A stretch of DNA of 6,144 bases. Source: Actinomycetota bacterium. Lineage in GTDB: Bacteria > Actinomycetota > Thermoleophilia > Miltoncostaeales > Miltoncostaeaceae. A model generated the notes under the pieces. It made no database searches. It had not been told where the DNA came from and worked only from the letters and a program-made list of their open reading frames with translations. Positions 1 through 6,144 of this stretch are shown one piece after another; within the stretch, counting starts at the first letter, position 1, and every line of letters starts with the position of its first letter. Where the stretch lies: contig CANGAY010000050.1 of NCBI GenBank assembly GCA_947451735.1, positions 1 through 6,144 on the forward strand. The letters are read 5' to 3'. The position numbers were made by a program, and so were the translations under genes.

Positions 1-59
1 GAGACCCGGACCGGACGACCCGCGACCCAGGGGGCATCTGCCCGCATCGGCCGTGGGCG

Positions 60-76
60 CCATTGGTAGGGTGGCC
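60..76 (+). repeat. 17-bp repeat copy 1, upstream of purD
   Basis: The block CCATTGGTAGGGTGGCC occurs here and again, identically, at 2148-2164 in front of purB. The bases on either side differ between the copies (G before and G after here, C before and C after in the other), so the identity stops sharply at 17 bp. It contains the extended -10 box TGGTAGGGT. The simplest reading is a shared promoter core rather than a mobile-element end. Confidence 0.85.
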
Positions 77-80
77 GACG
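64..80 (+). promoter_or_regulatory. Extended -10 promoter of purD, leaderless start
   Basis: TGG-TAGGGT at 64-72 matches the extended -10 pattern TGnTAnnnT, with TAGGGT as the -10 hexamer at 67-72. Counting the usual distance from the last T places the transcription start at about 79-80, on the GTG at 80. No good -35 hexamer is visible near 44-49, which fits an extended -10 promoter. Bases 1-59 contain no gene that I can support. The transcription start is inferred from spacing, not observed. Confidence 0.6.
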
Positions 81-1351
81 TGGCGCGCCGAGCACTTGTG
101 GTGGGGAGCGGGGGTCGCGAGCACGCGCTGGTGCGCGCGCTCGCCAAGACCGGTTGGATGGTTTTTGCCGCCCCGGGAAACCCCGGCATCGCGGCCGACG
201 CCGATGTGCGCGACATCCCAATGAGCGACCACACTGCGCTGGTGGCGCTGGCGACCGGCGAGGGCGTTGACCTTGTGGTGGTCGGTCCCGAGGCGCCGCT
301 TGTGGCGGGTCTTGCCGATGCGCTGCGCGGCGCGGGCATTCCCGTGCTCGGGCCGTCAGCAGCCGCAGCACAGCTTGAGGGCAGCAAGGCCTTCGCCAAG
401 GAGATCATGATCGCCGCGGGGGTTCCCACCGCCCGCTCCACCACCGTCACCGACGTGGAGTCGGGCATGGTCGCAGTTGGCGAGTACGGCGTGCCGCTTG
501 CCATCAAGGCCGATGGCCTTGCCGCCGGCAAGGGCGTGGTCATCGCGCAGAGCGAGGCCGAGGCCCGCGAGGCACTGGTGTCGATGCTGGACGACGCCGT
601 GTTCGGCGACGCCGGCCGCACCGTGGTGGTTGAGGAGGGGCTCGTGGGCCCCGAGGTGTCGCTGCTGGCCATCAGTGATGGCACGGCCGTGGCCCGCTTC
701 CCCGCCGCGCGCGACTACAAGCCCATCGGCGAGGGCAACACCGGCCCCAACACCGGCGGCATGGGATCTGTGAGCCCCGTGCCCGACATCCCCGATCACC
801 TGGCCGACCAGCTGGTGGAGGAGGTGCACCGCCCGGTGATCAAGGAGATGGCCCGCCGCGGCATCCCCTTCAACGGCGTGCTGTACGCCGGGCTCATGAT
901 GACGCCGGGTGGCCCGCGGGTGCTCGAGTTCAACGTGCGATTCGGCGACCCCGAGACGCAGGCATTGCTGCCGCGCGTTGAGGGCGACCTGGGCGAGATC
1001 CTTCTGGCCGCTGCCAGTGGCGGACTGGCCGACAGCCCCGTGCCGGTGAGCGGCGAGGCGTCGGTTGCCGTGGTGCTGGCCGCCGCCAACTACCCGGGCG
1101 ACCCGCGCACGGGTGATGTGATCACCGGCATCGACGAAGCACTGGCCACCGGCGCTGAGGTGTTCCAGGCTGGAACGGCACTGAATGCCGACGGCCAGCT
1201 GGTAACCGCCGGTGGCCGGGTGCTGGCGGTGCAGGCCCGGGGTGTGACGCTTGAGCTCGCGCGCGAGCGTGCGTATGCCGGGGCGGACCTGGTCAACTTC
1301 GACGGCAAGCAGATGCGGCGCGACATCGCCGCGGGGATGGACGGCTCCTAG
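80..1351 (+). CDS. purD: Phosphoribosylamine-glycine ligase (GAR synthetase)
   Basis: PurD catalyses the second step of de novo purine synthesis: ATP-dependent joining of glycine to 5-phosphoribosylamine, giving GAR, in the cytosol. With the GTG start at 80 the protein is 423 residues, normal for the family. It opens with the N-terminal motif GSGGREHA (residues 9-16). KADGLAAGKGVV (143-154) is the ATP-grasp glycine-rich loop, GPNTGGMG (222-229) the phosphate-binding segment, and LEFNVRFGDPETQ (282-294) carries the metal-binding Glu and Asn. The reading frame is open further upstream, with GTG codons at 53 and 71. GTG 80 is preferred because family members begin only a few residues before the VVGSGGREHA strand, and because the -10 box at 67-72 would put the transcript start at this codon, so codons 53 and 71 would lie upstream of the mRNA. 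There is no Shine-Dalgarno sequence. The function is certain; the start is probable. Confidence 0.97.
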   Translation: MARRALVVGSGGREHALVRALAKTGWMVFAAPGNPGIAADADVRDIPMSDHTALVALATGEGVDLVVVGPEAPLVAGLADALRGAGIPVLGPSAAAAQLEGSKAFAKEIMIAAGVPTARSTTVTDVESGMVAVGEYGVPLAIKADGLAAGKGVVIAQSEAEAREALVSMLDDAVFGDAGRTVVVEEGLVGPEVSLLAISDGTAVARFPAARDYKPIGEGNTGPNTGGMGSVSPVPDIPDHLADQLVEEVHRPVIKEMARRGIPFNGVLYAGLMMTPGGPRVLEFNVRFGDPETQALLPRVEGDLGEILLAAASGGLADSPVPVSGEASVAVVLAAANYPGDPRTGDVITGIDEALATGAEVFQAGTALNADGQLVTAGGRVLAVQARGVTLELARERAYAGADLVNFDGKQMRRDIAAGMDGS

Positions 1352-1393
1352 CCCGAAATCGGCACGGATACGGCACATTCCGCGACAGAGTCA

Positions 1394-1413
1394 GGTGTCG
1401 CACGGTGTTACAC
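1394..1413 (+). repeat. Tandem 10-bp repeat, candidate antitoxin operator
   Basis: Two adjacent 10-bp units, GGTGTCGCAC (1394-1403) and GGTGTTACAC (1404-1413), match at 8 of 10 positions. Each contains the near-palindromic 9-mer GTGTYRCAC, so two similar half-symmetric sites sit exactly 10 bp (about one helical turn) apart. The second unit covers most of the -10 box of the toxin-antitoxin promoter. Ribbon-helix-helix antitoxins commonly bind such short tandem sites and repress their own promoter. Operator function is an inference. Confidence 0.5.
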
Positions 1414-1421
1414 TTGCCGCA
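1406..1421 (+). promoter_or_regulatory. Extended -10 promoter of the toxin-antitoxin operon
   Basis: TGT-TACACT at 1406-1414 fits TGnTAnnnT, with the -10 hexamer TACACT at 1409-1414. Seven bases beyond its last T is position 1421, exactly the A of the antitoxin ATG. The short stretch between box and ATG (1415-1420) has no Shine-Dalgarno sequence, so the antitoxin message is probably leaderless. No convincing -35 hexamer was found. The rest of the gap after purD (1352-1393) shows no gene and no clear terminator. Confidence 0.6.
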
Positions 1422-1699
1422 TGCCGACCACCAAGCCCCGACATGCCGTGACCGAGACCGGTGCCGTCGCCGACGCGCTGGCGGCGCTGCGCGCCGAACC
1501 CGGTGGGGCCGATGTGCCGATCTCCGAGCTGGTGGTGATCGGCGCCCGCACCCTGACTGCGGAGATGCGCGCGCAACGCAACACGGACGACGCGCTGCTG
1601 GCTGCACTGGCCGACAGGGTGCGCGCCGGGGGACCGTCACCTGTGGACGTGGACGCCGCTGACGAGGTGCGGCGAACGGGCTGGGCCCGCTCCGCGTGA
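1421..1699 (+). CDS. vapB: Antitoxin of a PIN-toxin pair, ribbon-helix-helix-like
   Basis: This 92-residue protein is the probable antitoxin that binds and neutralises the PIN toxin encoded immediately downstream, and it probably represses their shared promoter. It begins MPTTKPRHAVTETGAVADAL, a start typical of small actinobacterial antitoxins paired with PIN toxins. A basic N-terminal strand (about residues 5-13) followed by two likely helices (about 14-26 and 34-51) suggests a ribbon-helix-helix DNA-binding fold. The acidic and mixed C-terminal tail (about 54-92) would be the toxin-wrapping part. The gene overlaps the toxin start by GTGA at 1696-1699. Its translation probably initiates on a leaderless message. 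The assignment rests more on gene pairing, size and the N-terminal pattern than on a diagnostic motif, so the exact antitoxin family is uncertain. Confidence 0.75.
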   Translation: MPTTKPRHAVTETGAVADALAALRAEPGGADVPISELVVIGARTLTAEMRAQRNTDDALLAALADRVRAGGPSPVDVDAADEVRRTGWARSA

Positions 1700-2127
1700 G
1701 CGAGCAGTACCTGATCGACAACTCGGCCTGGGCCCGCCTGTGGTCCTCGGCACTTCCCGAGGCCCGGCGTGCCGACATCGCGGACGCCATCACCGATCGT
1801 CGCATGCATGTGTGTCTGCCGTTCCTGCTCGAAGCCGGCTACTCGGCGCGGGGCGTGGCCGACTACGGCGACCTGATGCGCACGCTTCGTAGCCTTCCCT
1901 ACGCCCCCCTCGGCGAAGACGCAGAGGAACGCGCCCTGGAATTGCAGGCGGATCTCGTGGCCTCGGGACATCACCGCCTGCCCCCGGTTGACCTGCTCAT
2001 CGCGGCCATCGCCGAGCGCAACGGCCTGACGGTGCTGCACTGCGACAAGGACTTCGACCTGATCAGGGAGCGCACATCCGCAACCCTGAGCGCGGAGTGG
2101 CTCGCACCTCCGACGACGTTCTCATAA
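1696..2127 (+). CDS. vapC: PIN-domain ribonuclease toxin, VapC class
   Basis: This 143-residue protein is a PIN-domain toxin, a family of Mg2+-dependent endoribonucleases that usually cleave tRNA or rRNA to stop translation. The four expected acidic residues are present in order: Asp8 in YLIDNSAW, Glu46 in LLEAGYSARG, Asp99 in PVDLLIAAIAE, and Asp117 in VLHCDKDFD, with Asp121 close by. The GHHR stretch before PVDLLIA (91-94) and the VLH-x-D-x-DFD ending are typical of actinobacterial VapC proteins. Length is normal and the catalytic set is intact, so the toxin is probably active. The GTG start lies inside the antitoxin stop (GTGA), and no Shine-Dalgarno sequence stands at a useful distance upstream, so translation probably depends on ribosomes finishing the antitoxin. 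The RNA target cannot be predicted from sequence. Confidence 0.9.
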   Translation: MSEQYLIDNSAWARLWSSALPEARRADIADAITDRRMHVCLPFLLEAGYSARGVADYGDLMRTLRSLPYAPLGEDAEERALELQADLVASGHHRLPPVDLLIAAIAERNGLTVLHCDKDFDLIRERTSATLSAEWLAPPTTFS

Positions 2128-2128
2128 A

Positions 2129-2143
2129 CCCCGCGCGACGGGG
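2129..2143 (+). terminator. Possible weak hairpin after the toxin gene
   Basis: CCCCG (2129-2133) and CGGGG (2139-2143) can pair around the 5-nt loop CGCGA, starting two bases after the toxin stop codon. There is no T-tract, and the stem is only 5 bp in very GC-rich DNA. It could be a weak terminator separating the toxin-antitoxin operon from purB, or chance pairing. Confidence 0.25.
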
Positions 2144-2147
2144 GACC

Positions 2148-2164
2148 CCATTGGTAGGGTGGCC
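2148..2164 (+). repeat. 17-bp repeat copy 2, upstream of purB
   Basis: This is an exact second copy of CCATTGGTAGGGTGGCC, also found at 60-76. It lies between the toxin stop codon and the purB start. The only other feature the two sites share is position just upstream of a purine gene, which supports a promoter or regulatory role. Confidence 0.85.
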
Positions 2165-2167
2165 CGG
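2152..2167 (+). promoter_or_regulatory. Extended -10 promoter of the purBCSQL operon
   Basis: TGG-TAGGGT at 2152-2160 is identical to the purD promoter core. The predicted transcription start is near 2167, giving a short leader of about 24 nt before the purB ATG at 2191. That leader has only a weak ribosome-binding candidate, GGA at 2180-2182. Unlike purD, this message is not leaderless if the -10 assignment is right. The leader is too short for a purine riboswitch or attenuator. Confidence 0.6.
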
Positions 2168-2190
2168 CTTCCCGCTACCGGAATGGACGC

Positions 2191-3482
<1,292 letters not shown>

Positions 3483-3486
<4 letters not shown>

Positions 3487-4364
3487 GCCTGATCCTCCGG
3501 GGGAAGGTCCGGGAGGTACACGACGTCGGTGACGGCCGGCTGGTGATGGTCACAAGCGACCGCATCAGCGCGTACGACGTGATCATGCCCACCGAGATTC
3601 CGGGTAAGGGTCAGGTGCTCACGGGACTCAGCGTGCACTGGTTCGCCCGCATGGCCGATCTGGTGCCCAACCACCTGCTGGGCTGGCGCCTGAGTGAGAT
3701 GCCCGACGGCTGGCGCAGGAAGGAACTGGCCGGGCGCGTGATGCTGGTGAAGGCGCTCGACATGCTGCCGGTGGAGTGCGTGGTGCGCGGGTACCTCATC
3801 GGCAGCGGCTGGCGCGACTACCAGGAGACCGGCGCCACGAGCGGTGTGAGCCTGCCCGAGGGCCTTCGCCAGGCCGACCGCCTGCCCGAGCCCATCTTCA
3901 CCCCTGCCGGCAAGGCCGCCGTGGGCGAGCACGACGAGAACATCACCATGGCCGACGTGGTGAACGCGGTGGGCCCCGACCTTGCCGCCGAGGCCGAGCG
4001 GGTGTCGCTTGCCGTGTACAACCGCGCCGCCGCCGACTGCCGCGAGGCCGGAATCATCCTGGCCGACACCAAGTTCGAGATGGGGACAGACCCCGCCGGG
4101 GCCCTCACCCTGGGCGACGAGGTGTGCACGCCCGACTCGTCGCGGTTCTGGCCTGCCGACACCTATGCGCCCGGCACATCGCCCGCCAGTTTCGACAAGC
4201 AGTACCTTCGCGACTGGCTCGACCAGTCGGGCTGGGATCACACGCCGCCGGCACCCGGGCTTCCCGCCGACGTGGTTGCAGGCACGCAGGAGCGCTACGT
4301 GGAGGCCTACGAGCGCATCACAGGACGCCCGTTCACCGAGTGGCTCAAGGAGGCCGCCGAATGA
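3483..4364 (+). CDS. purC: SAICAR synthetase (phosphoribosylaminoimidazole-succinocarboxamide synthase)
   Basis: PurC condenses CAIR with aspartate using ATP to form SAICAR, the substrate that PurB cleaves next. The 293-residue protein is the longer form of the family; the B. subtilis type is about 240 residues. Visible motifs are the nucleotide-binding GKVREVHD (7-14), SDRISAYDV (25-33), the signature LPVECVVRGYLIGSG (95-109), GEHDENI (148-154), LADTKFEMG (193-201) and DEVCTPDSSRFW (212-223). The GTG start lies within the purB stop, with purine-rich GAGAGGG at 3466-3472, ten bases upstream, able to serve as ribosome-binding site. Only three residues precede the first conserved strand, so no earlier start is needed. 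It ends in an ATGA overlap with purS. Confidence 0.98.
4347..4353 (+). promoter_or_regulatory. Strong Shine-Dalgarno site for purS
   Basis: AAGGAGG sits inside the end of purC, seven bases before the purS ATG at 4361. It is the best ribosome-binding site in the window and fixes the purS start over longer readings of the same frame. Confidence 0.75.
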
Positions 4365-4597
4365 CCCTGGTCATCGTCACCGTCATGCCCAAGAAGGGCG
4401 TTCTCGACCCGCAGGGTCAGGCCGTGCAGGGTGCGCTGTCGCACATGGGGTTCGCCGACATCGGCGACGTGCGCGTGGGCAAGCGGATTGAGCTTGAGAT
4501 CAACGGGCACGACCCGGCAGGGCAGGCCGACAAGATGTGCCAGGACCTGCTGGCCAACCAGCTGATCGAGGACTACAGCGTGGAGGTGCCGGAGTGA
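4361..4597 (+). CDS. purS: FGAM synthetase subunit PurS
   Basis: PurS is the small bridging subunit of the three-part FGAM synthetase, holding the glutaminase PurQ to the synthetase PurL so that ammonia can pass between them. The 78-residue protein has the usual family size and outline: an N-terminal strand TLVIVTVMPKKGVLDPQG (2-19), a helix ending near GF (30-31), the strand VRVGKRIELEI (37-47), and a C-terminal helix and strand finishing [11 protein letters not shown]. It is encoded between purC and purQ, as in other bacteria with split PurSQL. The ATG is chosen from the ATGA overlap with purC, the AAGGAGG site seven bases upstream and the normal family N terminus; the same frame is open much further upstream but only as an out-of-frame reading of purC. 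Confidence 0.96.
   Translation: MTLVIVTVMPKKGVLDPQGQAVQGALSHMGFADIGDVRVGKRIELEINGHDPAGQADKMCQDLLANQLIEDYSVEVPE
4582..4588 (+). promoter_or_regulatory. Shine-Dalgarno site for purQ
   Basis: GGAGGTG within the last codons of purS lies five bases before the purQ GTG at 4594. It supports GTG 4594 as the start rather than an upstream ATG at 4537 in the same frame. Confidence 0.65.
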
Positions 4598-5238
4598 GCG
4601 CGACCCGCGTCGCGGTGCTGCGCTTCCCCGGAACGCTCGACCACGAGAGCGCGGCCAAGGCCGTGCAGGCGGTGGGCGGCGAGCCGGTGTTCACCCACCA
4701 CATGGACACCGAACTGCCCGAGGGCGCCACCGCAGTGGTCATCCCCGGCGGGTTCTCGTATGGCGACCACCTTCGCCCCGGCGCGCTCGCCAGCCGCACG
4801 CCCATCCTTGGCGCGGTGAAGCGCCACGCCGCCGATGGCGGCCGGGTGCTCGGCATCTGCAACGGCTTCCAGATCCTGTGTGAGAGCGGCCTGCTGCCGG
4901 GCGTGCTTCGCCCCAACGCATCGCTGCAGTTCATCTGCCGCCAGGCCGATCTTGAAGTGGCCGACCCGGGCACCCCATGGACCGGCGGGCGCCTTGCCGG
5001 CGAGGTGATGTCGGTGCCCTTCAAGCACCACGACGGCGCGTGGTTCGGCGACCCGGGCGAGAGCCGCGTGGTGCTGCGCTACAAGGGCGAGAACCCCAAC
5101 GGCAGCATCGACAAGATCGCGGGCATCACCAACCTGGCGGGCAATGTGATGGGGCTCATGCCGCATCCCGAGGAAGCCTGCGACCCACTGCTCGGCTCCG
5201 TTGACGGCCGGGCCCTCTTCGCGGCGCTGCTCGCATGA
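4594..5238 (+). CDS. purQ: FGAM synthetase glutaminase subunit PurQ
   Basis: PurQ is the class I glutamine amidotransferase subunit of FGAM synthetase; it hydrolyses glutamine and delivers ammonia to PurL. With the GTG at 4594 the protein has 214 residues, near the usual length. The N-terminal strand [11 protein letters not shown] (6-16) is followed by [20 protein letters not shown] (48-67). The nucleophile Cys89 lies in [19 protein letters not shown], and the catalytic pair is His191 and Glu193 in [15 protein letters not shown]. The start is fixed by the GTGA overlap with purS, the GGAGGTG site and the family N terminus; an ATG at 4537 would add unrelated residues that overlap purS. FPGTLD replaces the FPGSNCD found in many PurQ proteins, a variant I recall from actinobacterial relatives. 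The stop overlaps the purL start by ATGA. Confidence 0.97.
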   Translation: MSATRVAVLRFPGTLDHESAAKAVQAVGGEPVFTHHMDTELPEGATAVVIPGGFSYGDHLRPGALASRTPILGAVKRHAADGGRVLGICNGFQILCESGLLPGVLRPNASLQFICRQADLEVADPGTPWTGGRLAGEVMSVPFKHHDGAWFGDPGESRVVLRYKGENPNGSIDKIAGITNLAGNVMGLMPHPEEACDPLLGSVDGRALFAALLA

Positions 5239-6144
5239 GCCCGACAATGGGGGACTCAGGCAAGCCGCTCTTCCAGGAACTGGGGCTGCTGGAGAGCGAG
5301 TACGAGCGGGTTGTGAAGCTGATGGGCCGCGAGCCCACCGACCCCGAGCTTGTGATGTTCTCGCTCATGTGGAGCGAGCACTGCTCGTACAAGCACTCCA
5401 AGCCGCTGCTGAAGGGCTTCCCCACCACCGGAGCGCGCGTGGTGATGGGCCCGGGTGAGAACGCCGGCGCGGTTGACGTGGGTGACGGCCTGGCCATTGT
5501 GTTCAAGGTTGAGAGCCACAACCACCCGAGCGCCGTCGAGCCCTTCGAGGGCGCCGCCACCGGCGTGGGCGGAATCGTGCGCGACATCATCGCCGTGGGC
5601 GCCAAGCCCATCGCGCTGCTCGACTCCCTGCGCTTCGGCCCGCTCAGCAGCCAGCGATCGCGCTTCCTGTTCCGCCGCGCGGTTGAGGGCATCGGCCACT
5701 ACGGCAACTGCATCGGCATCCCCAATGTGGGCGGCGAGGTGCAGTTCGACGACCGCTACGAGGACTCGTGCCTGGTCAACGCCATGTGCGTGGGCATCGT
5801 GCCGCACGACCGAATCCTCTCGTGCGCGGCCAAGGGCATCGGCAACCGCCTGGTGCTCATCGGCAACCGCACGGGCCGCGACGGCATCGGCGGCGCCAGC
5901 GTGCTGGCATCGGCCGAACTGGGTGACGACGACGCCGACAAGCGGCCGAGCGTGCAGGTGGGCGACCCCTTCACCGAGCGCAAGCTCATCGACTGCTGCA
6001 TGGCGATGAGCGAGGCCGGGCTGCTGGTGGCGCAGCAGGACCTGGGCGCCGCGGGCCTCACCTCGGCGGCCAGCGAGATGGCAAGCCGCGGCGGCGTGGG
6101 CCTGGCCATTGACCTGGACCGCGTGCCGCTTCGCGAGCAGGGCC
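5235..6144 (+). CDS. purL: FGAM synthetase subunit PurL, 3' end outside the window
   Basis: PurL is the synthetase subunit that converts FGAR to FGAM with ATP and ammonia supplied by PurQ. The first 303 residues are present and the frame is open to the window edge; the short PurL form is usually about 740 residues, so under half is visible. Motifs in order are [10 protein letters not shown] (47-56, with the active-site His49), [21 protein letters not shown] (90-110), [46 protein letters not shown] and [12 protein letters not shown]. The N terminus lacks the long leading domain of the fused E. coli-type enzyme, consistent with separate purS and purQ genes. The ATG is taken from the ATGA overlap with purQ; the next in-frame ATG is at 5247. 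No Shine-Dalgarno sequence precedes it, so translation probably depends on coupling to purQ. Confidence 0.97.
   Translation, partial: MSPTMGDSGKPLFQELGLLESEYERVVKLMGREPTDPELVMFSLMWSEHCSYKHSKPLLKGFPTTGARVVMGPGENAGAVDVGDGLAIVFKVESHNHPSAVEPFEGAATGVGGIVRDIIAVGAKPIALLDSLRFGPLSSQRSRFLFRRAVEGIGHYGNCIGIPNVGGEVQFDDRYEDSCLVNAMCVGIVPHDRILSCAAKGIGNRLVLIGNRTGRDGIGGASVLASAELGDDDADKRPSVQVGDPFTERKLIDCCMAMSEAGLLVAQQDLGAAGLTSAASEMASRGGVGLAIDLDRVPLREQG

Noticed and set aside
32..43. Inverted repeat GGGCATCTGCCC upstream of the purD promoter
   Set aside because: Arms of 5 bp with a 2-bp centre are common in GC-rich DNA, and no matching copy is seen at the equivalent distance from the purB promoter.
1..69. Open plus-strand frame of 22 codons ending in TAG at 67-69, possibly the tail of an upstream gene
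   Set aside because: The residues are Arg/Gly/Ala-rich without a recognisable pattern and the frame would run into the purD promoter. Too little is visible to call a gene.
1360..1376. Direct repeat CGGCAC at 1360-1365 and 1371-1376 after purD
   Set aside because: Six bases of GC-rich repeat is within chance expectation, and it does not match the GTGTYRCAC units of the candidate operator.
356..1378. Long open frame of 340 codons on the minus strand opposite purD
   Set aside because: It is a by-product of GC-rich codon use in purD; the translation is low-complexity and rich in His, Gly and Ala, with no recognisable motif. The same applies to the minus-strand frames at 2122-3105 (opposite purB), 3303-4241 (opposite purC) and 4573-5247 (opposite purQ).
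2128..2190. Purine riboswitch or attenuator ahead of purB
   Set aside because: The whole gap is 63 bp and the predicted leader only about 24 nt, too short for a known purine riboswitch.
3776..4597. Long frame of 273 codons containing PurS at its end
   Set aside because: Upstream of 4361 it is purC read out of frame, giving Arg/His-rich low-complexity residues. Only the last 78 codons resemble a real protein, and they have their own ribosome-binding site and start.

Overview
This window is chromosomal DNA from a high-GC bacterium, most likely an actinobacterium. That placement rests on strong G/C bias at codon third positions, frequent GTG starts, TAnnnT promoter boxes, leaderless-looking gene starts and a long-form (293-residue) PurC. 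A deep-branching class such as Thermoleophilia is possible, but the sequence alone does not settle it. Nearly all of the window encodes de novo purine biosynthesis.

Layout: purD (80-1351) is a single gene behind its own promoter. A type II toxin-antitoxin pair follows: a small ribbon-helix-helix-like antitoxin (1421-1699) and a PIN-domain toxin of the VapC class (1696-2127). A second promoter at about 2152-2160 then begins a tightly packed run of purB (2191-3486), purC (3483-4364), purS (4361-4597), purQ (4594-5238) and purL (5235 to beyond the window end). Each junction in this run is a 4-nt stop/start overlap, alternating GTGA and ATGA.

How the genes work together: PurD makes GAR from phosphoribosylamine. 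PurS, PurQ and PurL together form FGAM synthetase. PurC makes SAICAR, and PurB cleaves SAICAR to AICAR and later adenylosuccinate to AMP. The other pathway genes (purF, purM, purN, purE/K, purH) are not in the window and may lie downstream of purL or elsewhere.

The signals outside ordinary housekeeping are regulatory or accessory. The same 17-bp block, CCATTGGTAGGGTGGCC, occurs upstream of both purD and purB and carries an extended -10 element (TGnTAnnnT), so it looks like a shared promoter core. The toxin-antitoxin promoter also has an extended -10 element, placed so that transcription would begin at the A of the antitoxin ATG, and it overlaps a tandem 10-bp repeat that looks like an autoregulatory operator. 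The toxin-antitoxin pair sits between two purine transcription units. I found no CRISPR array, insertion sequence, tRNA, rRNA or riboswitch, and no evidence of a wholly new system.
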